Assembly: GCA_017558145.1 (NCBI GenBank)
Contig: JAFYWF010000076.1
Span: forward strand, 1-64,000
Direction of reading: 5' to 3'
Origin: Lachnospiraceae bacterium
GTDB lineage: Bacteria > Bacillota > Clostridia > Lachnospirales > Lachnospiraceae
DNA: 64,000 nucleotides
Part shown: piece after piece, positions 24,208 through 31,905 of the stretch
How positions within the stretch are numbered: position 1 is the stretch's first letter
Layout of the letters: the number at the start of each line of letters is the position of its first letter
Notes under the pieces: generated by a model
The model's input: only the letters and a program-made list of their open reading frames with translations
Told to the model about the DNA's origin: nothing
The model's database searches: none
Program-made: the position numbers and the translations under genes

Positions 24208-25914
24208 ATGAAAAAATTGACGAGGTACATGAAAGATAAATCTGTTAAGTTGAAACTAGATTTTTTGGTTAAAGTAAGTACTTGTTTATTATTTTTACTT
24301 GGTCTAGGTGCTTTGTTTGGAGCTTGGCAGTTGAATCAGGAAACAAAAGAGTTGAATGAAAGATGGATTAATGCGAATAATATGATAGCAGATTTGGATA
24401 ATTTAACAGCTTCTGTTAGATTAGAACAATATGCTCATGTTCTTTCAGATTCTAGAATAGAATTTGAGATACATGAAAATTCCATCAATAAATTAGTGGA
24501 AGAAATAGAGGGGTTAATTTCAGAATATGGTTCTTTAGTATCTAATGAAGAAGAAAGACAATATTATGATATGGCTTGTAGTGCATGGGATAATTATATG
24601 CAAGTAACAGGTGATGAGTTTATTTCATTAAGTCGTACTTTAAAAGTAGATGAAGCAAACGCTATAATGCTTGGAAAAGGGCTTGACTCTTTTACAGAAT
24701 TTCAGGAACAGTTTGATCTTTTAGTAGAGTACAATCGTGTAGGAGCCCAAAAAGCTGGTGAACTTGCAAATGTGGTTTTTTATGTGGTATGTATTTTAGT
24801 AGCTTTTTTAGTGGTAATAGCAACCGTAATTTCTAAAAATGTTGCAAAAACAATTATTAAAAGTATTACAAAACCTGTAGATGAATTAAAACATGCAGCA
24901 GCAGAAATGACTCAGGGAAGATTAAATGCAGAAATCGATTACGAATCTAAAGATGAATTAGGTTCTCTTGCTGATTCCATTCGTGAAGTACAAGTTACAT
25001 TGGGAGAATATGTTAAAGAAATATCAGAAACATTGGAAGTAATTGCCGGTGGAGATTTAACTAAAGATTTTAATCTTATTACAGAGTTTAAGGGAGAGTT
25101 TTACACTATCAAAACCTCTTTTGTTCAAATTTTGAAAGAATTTAATAATTCACTTGAAAAAATTAAAGAAGGTATCATGGATGTAGATCATAGTTCAGAA
25201 GAAATAGCTAGTGCTGCACAAGAACTTGCTACTGGAACTGGAGAACAAGCGAGTGCAGTAGAAGAATTAACAGCAACAATTGCATCAGTTAATCACATGG
25301 CTATAGAATCTGCAAAAGCAGCTAGTGAAGCAGCTCAAAAAGCTGCAGAATCTGTAAAAGATGCAGAAAGTGAAAGAATGCATATGGAAGAACTTCAAGA
25401 TGAAATGATTCGCATTAAAGAGATATCCGGTGAAATAGAAAAAATTGTTACAAGTATTGAAGAAATTGCATCACAGACAAGTCTTCTTTCTTTAAATGCG
25501 TCGATAGAAGCTGCAAGGGCAGGAGAAGCAGGAAGAGGTTTTGCAGTAGTAGCAGACCAGATAGGGAAATTAGCAACAGATTCTGCGCAAGCTGTAGTAA
25601 ATACAAAAGAATTGATTGCTAAGACAGTTGAAGCGGTAGATAAAGGTAGTGGCATGACAGAAACAGCAGCAGAAGGGTTCAGAAGAATTATTGGAGAGTT
25701 GGAAGGTTTTGCACAAATGGCTTATAGTGTAAGTGAGTCAGCTACTGCACAGGCAGGTGCTTTAGGACAAGTTGAAGATGGAATTGAACAAATTTCTGAA
25801 GTAACACGACAGAATGCGGCATCTAGTGAGGAGTGTTCTGCAATTAGTGAGGAATTAGCAGAAAAAGCTAGTAGAATGGCAAATCAAATTCAGAATTTTA
25901 AATTACATCAGTAA
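24208..25914 (+). CDS. Methyl-accepting chemotaxis protein
   Basis: 568 residues. Helices at about 20-42 and 188-212 bracket a four-helix-bundle ligand domain. A HAMP domain, apparently doubled (about 212-310), leads to the signalling coiled coil. The conserved hairpin tip [39 protein letters not shown] is near 415-455. No C-terminal pentapeptide for CheR tethering is seen. GAGAGGG lies upstream of ATG 24208. As cargo beside a sugar importer it may steer cells toward the same glycans. No flagellar or che genes occur in this window, so its partners are elsewhere. Confidence 0.9.
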   Translation: MKKLTRYMKDKSVKLKLDFLVKVSTCLLFLLGLGALFGAWQLNQETKELNERWINANNMIADLDNLTASVRLEQYAHVLSDSRIEFEIHENSINKLVEEIEGLISEYGSLVSNEEERQYYDMACSAWDNYMQVTGDEFISLSRTLKVDEANAIMLGKGLDSFTEFQEQFDLLVEYNRVGAQKAGELANVVFYVVCILVAFLVVIATVISKNVAKTIIKSITKPVDELKHAAAEMTQGRLNAEIDYESKDELGSLADSIREVQVTLGEYVKEISETLEVIAGGDLTKDFNLITEFKGEFYTIKTSFVQILKEFNNSLEKIKEGIMDVDHSSEEIASAAQELATGTGEQASAVEELTATIASVNHMAIESAKAASEAAQKAAESVKDAESERMHMEELQDEMIRIKEISGEIEKIVTSIEEIASQTSLLSLNASIEAARAGEAGRGFAVVADQIGKLATDSAQAVVNTKELIAKTVEAVDKGSGMTETAAEGFRRIIGELEGFAQMAYSVSESATAQAGALGQVEDGIEQISEVTRQNAASSEECSAISEELAEKASRMANQIQNFKLHQ

Positions 25915-26077
25915 TCAAAAATATCTTCTTAGAATTAAATAATAATGTTAAGGAGATAGATTGGTATTGATGGATAGATTTTCCTTTTTGATAATTTCCT
26001 ATAAATGATATCTTTATTCCTTTCGAAAATATGTATAGTAGAGTTTTATATTTTTAGAAATTAAAAAAGGGAAAAAA

Positions 26078-26105
26078 GAAGCACTTGCTATTTGGCAAGT
26101 GCTTC
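26078..26105 (-). terminator. Terminator for the RmlD-like gene
   Basis: A perfect 11-bp stem GAAGCACTTGC/GCAAGTGCTTC with a 6-nt loop. On the minus strand it is followed by a T-rich run. Confidence 0.75.
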
Positions 26106-26133
26106 AAACTGTATACAAAGTGAATAGAAAATG

Positions 26134-26170
26134 TAACCTCTGTGAATGTTTATTACATATGCAGAGGTTA
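26134..26170. terminator. Second stem-loop in the convergent gap
   Basis: TAACCTCTG pairs perfectly with CAGAGGTTA around a 19-nt AT-rich loop, with ATTTTAAT on the plus side. It may assist termination of the chemoreceptor transcript. Confidence 0.4.
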
Positions 26171-26226
26171 TTTTAATAATAACTTTGTCTATACTCTGAA
26201 AGTTTGTATCAGGATATTATGTGGTA

Positions 26227-27015
26227 TTACTTAAGAATTTTATAATCTTTAGCACAACATATTAGTCCTTCCAATGTATTACTGAAATGAATGCCGTATT
26301 TGTGAGCTTTTTCACAATTCATCCATAAATTATGCCTTGGTGGACAATCAAGCACATCAATTTCTTTCTTAATAATTGATAGGAATTGCTTGGTGATTTC
26401 ATACATAGAGTCTGTTGTTTCACTTCCAAAATTATAGACGCCACCGGGTAAAGAGATAGTGTTTTCCATATTTTCAGCAACTTCTTTTAAATAAGTAACC
26501 CCTCTATACATAGAAGAGCTAAAAGAAATAGAGTCTTTAGCATTTAATAAATTAATGAAATAATTACCTTTATTAGAATACATATCATACATCCATTCTG
26601 CACGTAGCATTATGGCAGATGGAAGAATATCTAATACTCTTTGTTCCATTTCTAATTTGTGTTTCCCATAAATATTAGCTGGATTTGCCATATTTTCTGA
26701 ATAAGGTCCATTTTCTGAGGTTCCATTATATACCTGATCTGAACTAAAACAAATCAATTTACGGTTTTGACAAGACTCTGCTAGGTATTGAGGAATAAGA
26801 ACATTTGCATGATAGGAAGCTTCTGGATTATTTTCGCAAACTCCAGTATCAGCAATTGCTGCAGTATGAATAATTACATCTGCATTACTTTCTTCAATTA
26901 TTTGTTTAATTTGTTCTTTTGTAGCATTATGTAGAGATGGTGCAGCTACAGAACCTTCTAAAGAATTTAGTAGTTTATTTCCAACAAATCCAGTTGCTCC
27001 GGTTATTAATATCAT
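26227..27015 (-). CDS. RmlD-like short-chain sugar-nucleotide reductase
   Basis: 262 residues, cytoplasmic. MILITGATGFVGNKLL is the NAD(P) motif, with IHTAAIADTGVCENNPE, CFSSDQVYNG and a YxxxK catalytic pair in IYGKHKLEME. This resembles dTDP-4-dehydrorhamnose reductase-like (extended SDR) proteins, though it is shorter than typical RmlD and no rmlABC genes are adjacent. On the minus strand AGGAGC sits 5 nt before ATG. It is the only minus-strand gene of the element and is divergent from the DUF932 unit. A specific rhamnose role is not supported by context. Confidence 0.75.
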   Translation of the reverse strand: MILITGATGFVGNKLLNSLEGSVAAPSLHNATKEQIKQIIEESNADVIIHTAAIADTGVCENNPEASYHANVLIPQYLAESCQNRKLICFSSDQVYNGTSENGPYSENMANPANIYGKHKLEMEQRVLDILPSAIMLRAEWMYDMYSNKGNYFINLLNAKDSISFSSSMYRGVTYLKEVAENMENTISLPGGVYNFGSETTDSMYEITKQFLSIIKKEIDVLDCPPRHNLWMNCEKAHKYGIHFSNTLEGLICCAKDYKILK

Positions 27016-27177
27016 AATTGCTCCTAAAACATTTAAAATATTTTCTGTGTATATGTATCATTATAACATTTTATTATTAACTAAGATAAAGAAAAGATAG
27101 AAATAAATGAGAATCGTATTTGTAAGTAAATCATCTATATATTCTTGAGGTAGAATATAGGAAATGGGGTGATTATA

Positions 27178-27276
27178 TTGTCAAAACGAAAGCTATTTGA
27201 TGTACTTGTAGCAGTTGTTACAGCAATTCTGGTAGTAGCTGACAAGGTAACTGACAAGGATAAAGAAATTGAATAA
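27178..27276 (+). CDS. Small 32-residue membrane-like peptide with TTG start
   Basis: The frame from TTG 27178 codes a Lys/Arg-rich start, then a hydrophobic stretch (VLVAVVTAILVVA) and a charged tail (DKVTDKDKEIE). GGGGTGAT lies 6 nt upstream of the TTG and a strong terminator follows 12 nt after the stop, which argues that it is expressed. It may be a small membrane peptide, holin-like or toxin-like; I do not recognise a family. It sits ahead of the DUF932 gene. Confidence 0.45.
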   Translation: MSKRKLFDVLVAVVTAILVVADKVTDKDKEIE

Positions 27277-27288
27277 AGGTTAAAGAAG

Positions 27289-27318
27289 AAGGGCTTCCCA
27301 TGATGGGAGGTCCTTTTT
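27289..27318 (+). terminator. Terminator after the small peptide gene
   Basis: AAGGGCTTCCCA pairs with TGGGAGGTCCTT (two G-U pairs) around TGA, followed by TTTTT. Confidence 0.75.
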
Positions 27319-27371
27319 CACATTCTTAGGTAACTATTAATTTATATAAACAAGAAAAGGAGAATTTAAAA

Positions 27372-28304
27372 ATGGCAGCAAATGTAGAAACAATGTTTTC
27401 AGTAAGGGAGAAACCTTGGCATGGACTAGGTAAGGTAGTAATGGAGGCACCAACATCAAAAGATGCATTAAAGTTAGCAGGATTAGATTGGAATGTAGTT
27501 CAAGAACCTATTTACACTGGCTTTCATAATGTGGTGGAAGGTTATAAAGCTAATGTCAGAGATTCAGATCGTAAAGTACTGGGTGTGGTATCCGATCGAT
27601 ATAAAGTAGTTCAGAATACTGATGTGTTTGGATTCACTGATGAATTATTAGGAAAGGGGGTAAGATATGAAACTGCTGGGTCACTACAGGAAGGAAAGAA
27701 AGTATGGTTACTGGCAAGACTACCAAGAGAATATATTATTGCAGGTGAAAGAATCAGTCCATATCTTGTATTCAGCAATACTCATGATGGCTCTGGATCA
27801 GTGAAAGTAGCAATTACTCCGGTTAGGGTATTATGCAATAACACATTAAATCTTGCACTTAGTACAGCTAGCAGAAGCTTTAGTATTGTTCATACTGGTA
27901 ACATTCATGACAAAATTCAAGAAGCAAAAAATACTTTATTCATGGCTGAAAACTACATGGATTGTTTAGGTGCTGAATTTGAAGAGCTGAGGAAACAGAA
28001 GATGACAGATGCACAGGTAAAGGAATATATTGAAGTACTATTGCCGCTAGAGAAAGATGCTTCAGAACTACAGAGCAAGAACATCATTAGATTACGTGAT
28101 GATATGAAAAGACGTTACTTTGATGCACCTGATTTACAGAAGGTAGGTAATAATGCTTACCGCTTTATTAACGCTGTGTCAGATTTTGCTACTCATGCAA
28201 ATCCACTGAGAAGAACTGCTAATTACAGTGAAAACTTATTTGCTAAAACTATTGATGGTAATCCGTTGATTGATAGGGCATATCAGTTACTTAAAACTGC
28301 TTAA
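27372..28304 (+). CDS. DUF932 family (phage/plasmid-like) protein
   Basis: 310 residues. NVETMFSVREKPWHGLGKVV at the start and RYKVVQNTDVFGF, SNTHDGSGSVKVAITPVRVLCNNTLNLAL further on are typical of DUF932 / phage-plasmid-like proteins. These are found mostly on plasmids, phages and integrative elements, and their biochemical role is not established. AAAAGGAG precedes ATG 27372. It lies just before the integrase fragment, which supports mobile-element origin for the right end of this block. Confidence 0.85.
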   Translation: MAANVETMFSVREKPWHGLGKVVMEAPTSKDALKLAGLDWNVVQEPIYTGFHNVVEGYKANVRDSDRKVLGVVSDRYKVVQNTDVFGFTDELLGKGVRYETAGSLQEGKKVWLLARLPREYIIAGERISPYLVFSNTHDGSGSVKVAITPVRVLCNNTLNLALSTASRSFSIVHTGNIHDKIQEAKNTLFMAENYMDCLGAEFEELRKQKMTDAQVKEYIEVLLPLEKDASELQSKNIIRLRDDMKRRYFDAPDLQKVGNNAYRFINAVSDFATHANPLRRTANYSENLFAKTIDGNPLIDRAYQLLKTA

Positions 28305-28341
28305 GTACAAAATGTGACAGTTGATGTTGTGTTGACTGCTA

Positions 28342-28446
28342 TAAGAATCCGAAATGAATTTTTCTAATCTCTTAAAAAATAAATAAACGCTAATTCATAC
28401 ATACGTATATCACGTCGATTAGAGAAAATTCATTTCGTCTTCTTAG
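28342..28446. repeat. Imperfect 28-bp inverted repeat between DUF932 and the integrase fragment
   Basis: 28342-28369 pairs with 28417-28445 (shared core CGAAATGAATTTT...CTAATC) with two mismatches and one bulge. The roughly 47-nt loop contains the palindrome ATACGTAT. No T-run follows, so it is not an ordinary terminator. It occupies the place where the missing N-terminal half of the integrase would be expected. Confidence 0.6.
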
Positions 28447-28511
28447 AACGATTGTAGAAGTAAAGGTTAATATGAAACATGATGATTATAAATTAAAACT
28501 TATTACATTAG

Positions 28512-29144
28512 ATGACGCATCCATTCTTTGTTGTAATATTTAACCTTGGGGTTAGAGTAGGTGAAGTGTGTGGAATTACTTGGGATAAAGTGGATTTAGA
28601 AAATTCTACGGTAAGAATAGAGCATTCACTTAATCGCTATAGAAAGTCTGAGTATGGATTTACCAATGCTCTTGGTACTACTAAAAGTAAAGATTCAAAT
28701 AGAATTATCGTATTTAATAATTTAGTAGCTGAAGCTTTTACCAAACAAAGAAAGTATCAATTGGCGAATGGAGTTGCTGTAAAAGCAATATCTATTGTAG
28801 ATGATTATGGGAGAGTAATTGGTGAAGCTAATAATTTAGCGTTTACACAGCTAAATGGCAGTGCTTGGAATGAACCAGGAATAATTAAACTCATTCATAG
28901 GATAGTAAAGAAGCAGAATGATTTGGCTGAAGTAAATAATACATCTAAGCTGGAATATTTCACACCACATCAAATAAGACATACATATACTACAATGGCA
29001 TTTGAAGCAGGTGTAGATAGTAAGCATGTTGCAAATCAGTTAGGACATGCATCTGATACTACCACTAGAGATACTTATACACACTTGCATGGTAAAAAGA
29101 AGAAAGAGCAGGAAGATATTGTAAATAAAATTAGAATAGGATGA
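28512..29144 (+). pseudogene. Tyrosine recombinase (integrase), N-terminally truncated
   Basis: Only the catalytic domain remains (210 residues; full-length relatives are near 380-400). Catalytic residues are present: Arg in NLGVRVGEVCGITW, a candidate Lys in TKSKDSNR, HQIRHTY (His and Arg), QLGHAS (His) and the nucleophile Tyr in TRDTYTHL. The core- and arm-binding N-terminal domains are absent. Immediately upstream the frame is closed by TAG at 28509. A short piece in another frame from ATG 28472 (KLKLITLDDA) looks like the start of the same domain, so there is a frameshift or deletion near 28500-28530. It sits about 250 bp from the right junction, the usual place for the integrase of such an element. 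Recombination activity is doubtful. Confidence 0.75.
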
Positions 29145-29162
29145 ATAATGATGAAAAGAGGT

Positions 29163-29200
29163 AAACCGGTTACACACAAGTTGTGACTGGTTTATTTTTT
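29163..29200 (+). terminator. Terminator after the integrase fragment
   Basis: AAACCGGTTACACA pairs with TGTGACTGGTTT (G-U and one mismatch), followed by ATTTTTTG. Confidence 0.65.
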
Positions 29201-29255
29201 GTGTGAGTTTTTTGATGGAGATAAATGCTATATATAATAGGAAGTAATGAAATCA

Positions 29256-29290
29256 TTTTGTGACAAATTTTGTGACAAATTTTGTGACAA
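29256..29290 (+). repeat. Right triple direct repeat, candidate integrase arm sites
   Basis: TTTTGTGACAA occurs at 29256-29266, 29268-29278 and 29280-29290, an exact 11-mer at a 12-bp period. The same 11-mer is present at the left end (9987). The cluster ends 107 bp inside the right core repeat. Confidence 0.65.
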
Positions 29291-29397
29291 TCGTGGTGAA
29301 TGATGCATAATGGTGCAACTTATAATTTTAAAGAAACCTAGAGAAAATGCAGTAATAATCAATGGTGTACAATAGTGGATAAAAAAATATTTCACCC

Positions 29398-29417
29398 TGT
29401 CAAGAAAAAATACTTGA
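29398..29417 (+). repeat. Right junction repeat (candidate attR core)
   Basis: Identical 20-mer to 9913-9932. The outer flank CACC extends the CTTGA arm to CTTGACACC, the exact inverse of GGTGTCAAG at the left outer flank. The inner flank CCC does not match. Confidence 0.75.
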
Positions 29418-29442
29418 CACCTTCTTTCTTTTCTTGTATTAT
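29414..29442 (+). promoter_or_regulatory. Sigma-A promoter of ylxM-ffh, overlapping the right core repeat
   Basis: A perfect TTGACA at 29414-29419, a 17-bp spacer, and TATTAT at 29437-29442. Transcription would start near 29449, so the ylxM ATG must be 29465 and the leader is very short. Confidence 0.85.
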
Positions 29443-29464
29443 AGCAAAGGTGAGTGTGAAGATT

Positions 29465-29779
29465 ATGGAAAAGTTAGTAGAACAAGGGCTTTTATATGAT
29501 TTTTATGGAGAGCTTTTGACAAAACATCAAAGAGAAATATATGAAGATGCTGTCTATCAGGATATGTCCTTAAGTGAAATAGCAGAGGAACATGGAATTA
29601 GTAGACAGGGGGTTCATGATTTAATTAAAAGATGTGACAAACTTTTATTAGGATATGAAGAAAGGCTTCATTTGGTAGAACGCTTCTCACGAATCAAGGA
29701 AAAGATTGAACAAATTGAAAGCCAGACTACTCAGGAAGAGATAAGAGAGTTGGCTACAAAGATTTTAGAGGAACTGTAA
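29465..29779 (+). CDS. ylxM: YlxM family helix-turn-helix protein, SRP-associated
   Basis: 104 residues, a small all-helical DNA- or RNA-binding protein with a sigma-70 region 4-like HTH ([38 protein letters not shown]). It is normally encoded directly before ffh and is associated with the signal recognition particle. Start 29465 is set by the promoter at 29414-29442, which excludes the upstream GTG at 29375. AAAGGTGAG serves as ribosome site close to the transcript 5' end. The ffh gene starts 3 nt after the stop. Confidence 0.9.
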   Translation: MEKLVEQGLLYDFYGELLTKHQREIYEDAVYQDMSLSEIAEEHGISRQGVHDLIKRCDKLLLGYEERLHLVERFSRIKEKIEQIESQTTQEEIRELATKILEEL

Positions 29780-29782
29780 TTT

Positions 29783-31126
29783 ATGGCATTTGAAAGTTTA
29801 ACAGACAAACTACAAAGTGTATTTAAAAACTTAAGAAGTAAAGGCCGACTTACGGAAGCGGATGTAAAACAGGCATTGCGAGAAGTTAAGATGGCACTTT
29901 TGGAAGCCGATGTTAACTTTAAGGTTGTTAAGCAGTTCGTAAAATCGGTAGAAGAAAGAGCTGTTGGATTAGATATCTTGAATGGTTTAAATCCGGGACA
30001 GATGGTGATCAAGATTGTTCACGAAGAAATGATTAATCTCATGGGGTCTGAAACCACCGAGATTGCATTTCAGCCGGGAAAATCTATTACGGTAATTATG
30101 ATGTGTGGTTTGCAAGGTGCAGGTAAAACAACTACCACAGCTAAGATTGCCGGGAAACTGATTAAAAAAGGAAAGAAGCCATTGTTGGTAGCATGTGACG
30201 TATATCGTCCTGCGGCGATTAAACAGTTACAGATAAATGGGGAAAAGCAGGGTGTAGAAGTTTTTGCCATGGGCGAAAACCACAATCCTGTGAACATTGC
30301 AAAGGCAGCGATAGAGCATGCACAGAAAAATGGACACAATGTTGTGATTCTGGATACTGCCGGTCGACTTCATGTAGATGAAGACATGATGGCAGAATTG
30401 GAAAATATTAAAAAAGAAGTGGAAGTTCATCAGACCTTATTGGTAGTAGATGCTATGACAGGTCAGGATGCAGTAAATGTAGCCGGTGAATTCCATTCCA
30501 GATTAGCTATTAACGGCGTTGTATTAACAAAGATGGATGGTGATGCACGAGGTGGTGCAGCGCTTTCTGTAAAAGCTGTAACAGGAATTCCTATTTTGTA
30601 TGTCGGTATGGGAGAAAAACTTTCTGATTTGGAACAGTTTTATCCGGACCGAATGGCAAGCAGAATTTTAGGAATGGGCGATGTACTTTCTTTAATTGAT
30701 AAAGTACAGGAAAATGTTACCATTGATACCCAGAAAAGCAAAGATATAACTTCTCGAATGAAAAAAGGGAAGTTTGATTTTGAGGATTATCTGGAAAGCA
30801 TGAAACAGATGCGTAATATGGGTGGTCTTGGAAGTATTTTAAGTATGATGCCGGGTATGGGTGCTAAAATGGGTGATATTGAGTCCATGGTAGATGAAAA
30901 ACAGTTGGCTAGAATGGAAGCTATTGTTCTTTCTATGACACCGGCAGAAAGAACCAATCCTAAATTATTAAATCCAAGCCGTAAGCACAGAATTGCAAAA
31001 GGTGCAGGAGTGGATATTGCAGTAGTAAATCGTTTTATCAAACAGTTTGAACAAAGCCAGAAGATGATGAAACAGATGTCTGGTATGATGGGGAAAAAGG
31101 GCAGAAGAATGCGTTTCCCATTTTAA
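29783..31126 (+). CDS. ffh: Signal recognition particle protein Ffh
   Basis: 447 residues, the SRP54 GTPase that binds signal sequences and SRP RNA and docks at FtsY. N domain helices are at about 1-85. The G domain has GLQGAGKTTTTAKIA (P-loop near 108), DTAGR and TKMDGDARGGAAL. The Met-rich M domain follows (MKQMRNMGGLGSILSMMPGMGAKM, ending in QKMMKQMSGMMGKKGRRMRF). It has the usual family length. It lies 3 nt after ylxM, with about 150 nt to rpsP. Confidence 0.97.
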   Translation: MAFESLTDKLQSVFKNLRSKGRLTEADVKQALREVKMALLEADVNFKVVKQFVKSVEERAVGLDILNGLNPGQMVIKIVHEEMINLMGSETTEIAFQPGKSITVIMMCGLQGAGKTTTTAKIAGKLIKKGKKPLLVACDVYRPAAIKQLQINGEKQGVEVFAMGENHNPVNIAKAAIEHAQKNGHNVVILDTAGRLHVDEDMMAELENIKKEVEVHQTLLVVDAMTGQDAVNVAGEFHSRLAINGVVLTKMDGDARGGAALSVKAVTGIPILYVGMGEKLSDLEQFYPDRMASRILGMGDVLSLIDKVQENVTIDTQKSKDITSRMKKGKFDFEDYLESMKQMRNMGGLGSILSMMPGMGAKMGDIESMVDEKQLARMEAIVLSMTPAERTNPKLLNPSRKHRIAKGAGVDIAVVNRFIKQFEQSQKMMKQMSGMMGKKGRRMRFPF

Positions 31127-31277
31127 GTAAGGAAGATAAGCAAGACTGTATTTGCATTTAAAATCTGTATCAGATTTGCGAATAGTAGCATAGATTGCAT
31201 GAGCAGTCGGCTTTCTAAAATATAAAACTAAAGGATACGGAGAAATATCTCCACAAATAAGAAAGGAGTCATTTAAA

Positions 31278-31523
31278 ATGGCAGTTAAAATCAGATTAAG
31301 AAGAATGGGTTACAAAAAACATCCAATTTACAGAATCGTAGTAGCAGATTCTAGAGTAGCAAGAGACGGAAAATGTATCGATGAAATCGGAACATACGAT
31401 CCAAACGTACAGCCAAGTGCAATTAAAATCAACGAAGAATTAGCAAAAAAATGGTTAGCAAACGGTGCACAGCCAACTGAAACAGTTGCAAAACTCCTTA
31501 AAGTAGCAGGTATCGAAAAATAA
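31278..31523 (+). CDS. rpsP: 30S ribosomal protein S16
   Basis: 81 residues, typical S16 ([47 protein letters not shown]). An assembly protein of the small subunit body. GAAAGGAG precedes the start. The 150-nt leader from 31127 contains a small GGAGA/TCTCC hairpin close to the ribosome site, which could be regulatory, but I cannot assign a known motif. Confidence 0.97.
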   Translation: MAVKIRLRRMGYKKHPIYRIVVADSRVARDGKCIDEIGTYDPNVQPSAIKINEELAKKWLANGAQPTETVAKLLKVAGIEK

Positions 31524-31568
31524 TTGTAGTTATTTTTTGACTTGGAAAAATGCTTTTGGAGGTGGATC

Positions 31569-31796
31569 ATGAAAGAATTAGTGGAAGTTATCGCAAAAGC
31601 TCTTGTTGATAATCCGGATGAAGTAGTTGTGACAGAGAAAAAAGAAGGTAGAAACATTAAAGTTGAACTTCATGTTGCACCTACTGATATGGGTAAGGTT
31701 ATTGGAAAACAGGGTCGTATTGCTAAAGCAATGCGTACTGTTGTGAAAGCTGCCTCTGTTGGAGATAAAACAAAGGTAGATGTTGATATAATCTAA
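31569..31796 (+). CDS. khpA: KH-domain RNA-binding protein KhpA (YlqC)
   Basis: 75 residues, a single KH domain with the GxxG loop in MGKVIGKQGRIAKAMRTVVKAA. In Firmicutes it forms a complex with KhpB (Jag) and binds RNAs linked to cell elongation and division. Start 31569 follows GGAGGTGGATC; an earlier in-frame ATG at 31542 lacks a site. Position between rpsP and rimM is the conserved one. Confidence 0.93.
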   Translation: MKELVEVIAKALVDNPDEVVVTEKKEGRNIKVELHVAPTDMGKVIGKQGRIAKAMRTVVKAASVGDKTKVDVDII

Positions 31797-31799
31797 CTA

Positions 31800-31834
31800 T
31801 GAAAGGTACTTCTTAACAGGAGTACCTTTTTTAT
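31800..31834 (+). terminator. Terminator hairpin between khpA and rimM (possible attenuator)
   Basis: AAAGGTACTTC pairs with GGAGTACCTTT (11 bp with one wobble) around a 6-nt loop, then TTTTTA. Its 3' arm also belongs to a longer competing stem. Confidence 0.8.
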
Positions 31835-31880
31835 CTCATAGGGGAAGGTTATGACTGTTCTATGAGATAAAAAAGGCACT
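31821..31880 (+). promoter_or_regulatory. Candidate antiterminator stem ahead of rimM
   Basis: 31821-31841 pairs with 31860-31880 over 21 positions with a single mismatch and an 18-nt loop. It overlaps the 3' arm of the terminator, so the two structures exclude each other, as in transcription attenuation. The controlling signal is unknown. Confidence 0.45.
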
Positions 31881-31905
31881 GAGTATAAAGAAAGTTGAGA
31901 CATAT

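Larger units (their letters stand above)
25915..26226. other. Convergent intergenic region with two hairpins
   Basis: It separates the chemoreceptor (plus) from the RmlD-like gene (minus). It contains a minus-strand terminator at 26078-26105 and a second stem at 26134-26170. No gene is seen. Confidence 0.6.
29145..29397. other. Right-end region of the element, non-coding
   Basis: It holds a terminator, the triple arm-like repeat and the right core repeat. No gene is seen. The plus-strand ylxM promoter begins at the right core. Confidence 0.6.
9913..29417. mobile_element. Putative integrated element (about 19.5 kb) carrying a fucoside-utilisation cluster
   Basis: An exact 20-bp direct repeat bounds this block. 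Copies of TTTTGTGACAA lie just inside both ends, and a tyrosine-recombinase fragment and a DUF932 gene lie at the right end. Joining the outer flanks gives a perfect palindromic core. The outside genes (glycan operon on the left, ylxM-ffh on the right) are chromosomal, whereas the inside is accessory cargo. No conjugation, replication or phage structural genes are visible, so it is either a small passively mobilised island or the remnant of a larger element. This is inferred from sequence pattern, not from comparison with an empty site. Confidence 0.65.

Noticed and set aside
26227-27015. rfbD / dTDP-rhamnose pathway gene
   Set aside because: It is RmlD-like in fold motifs but short and without rmlABC neighbours, so a specific rhamnose role and symbol are not supported.
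28342-28446. Rho-independent terminator of the DUF932 gene
   Set aside because: The stem is long and AT-rich with a 47-nt loop and no T-run after it, so it is reported as an inverted repeat.
9913-29417. Prophage
   Set aside because: No capsid, tail, terminase, lysis or phage replication genes are visible; cargo is metabolic and regulatory.
29375-29464. Longer YlxM with start at GTG 29375
   Set aside because: The sigma-A promoter lies inside this stretch, and the family starts at the Met of MEKLVEQ (29465).
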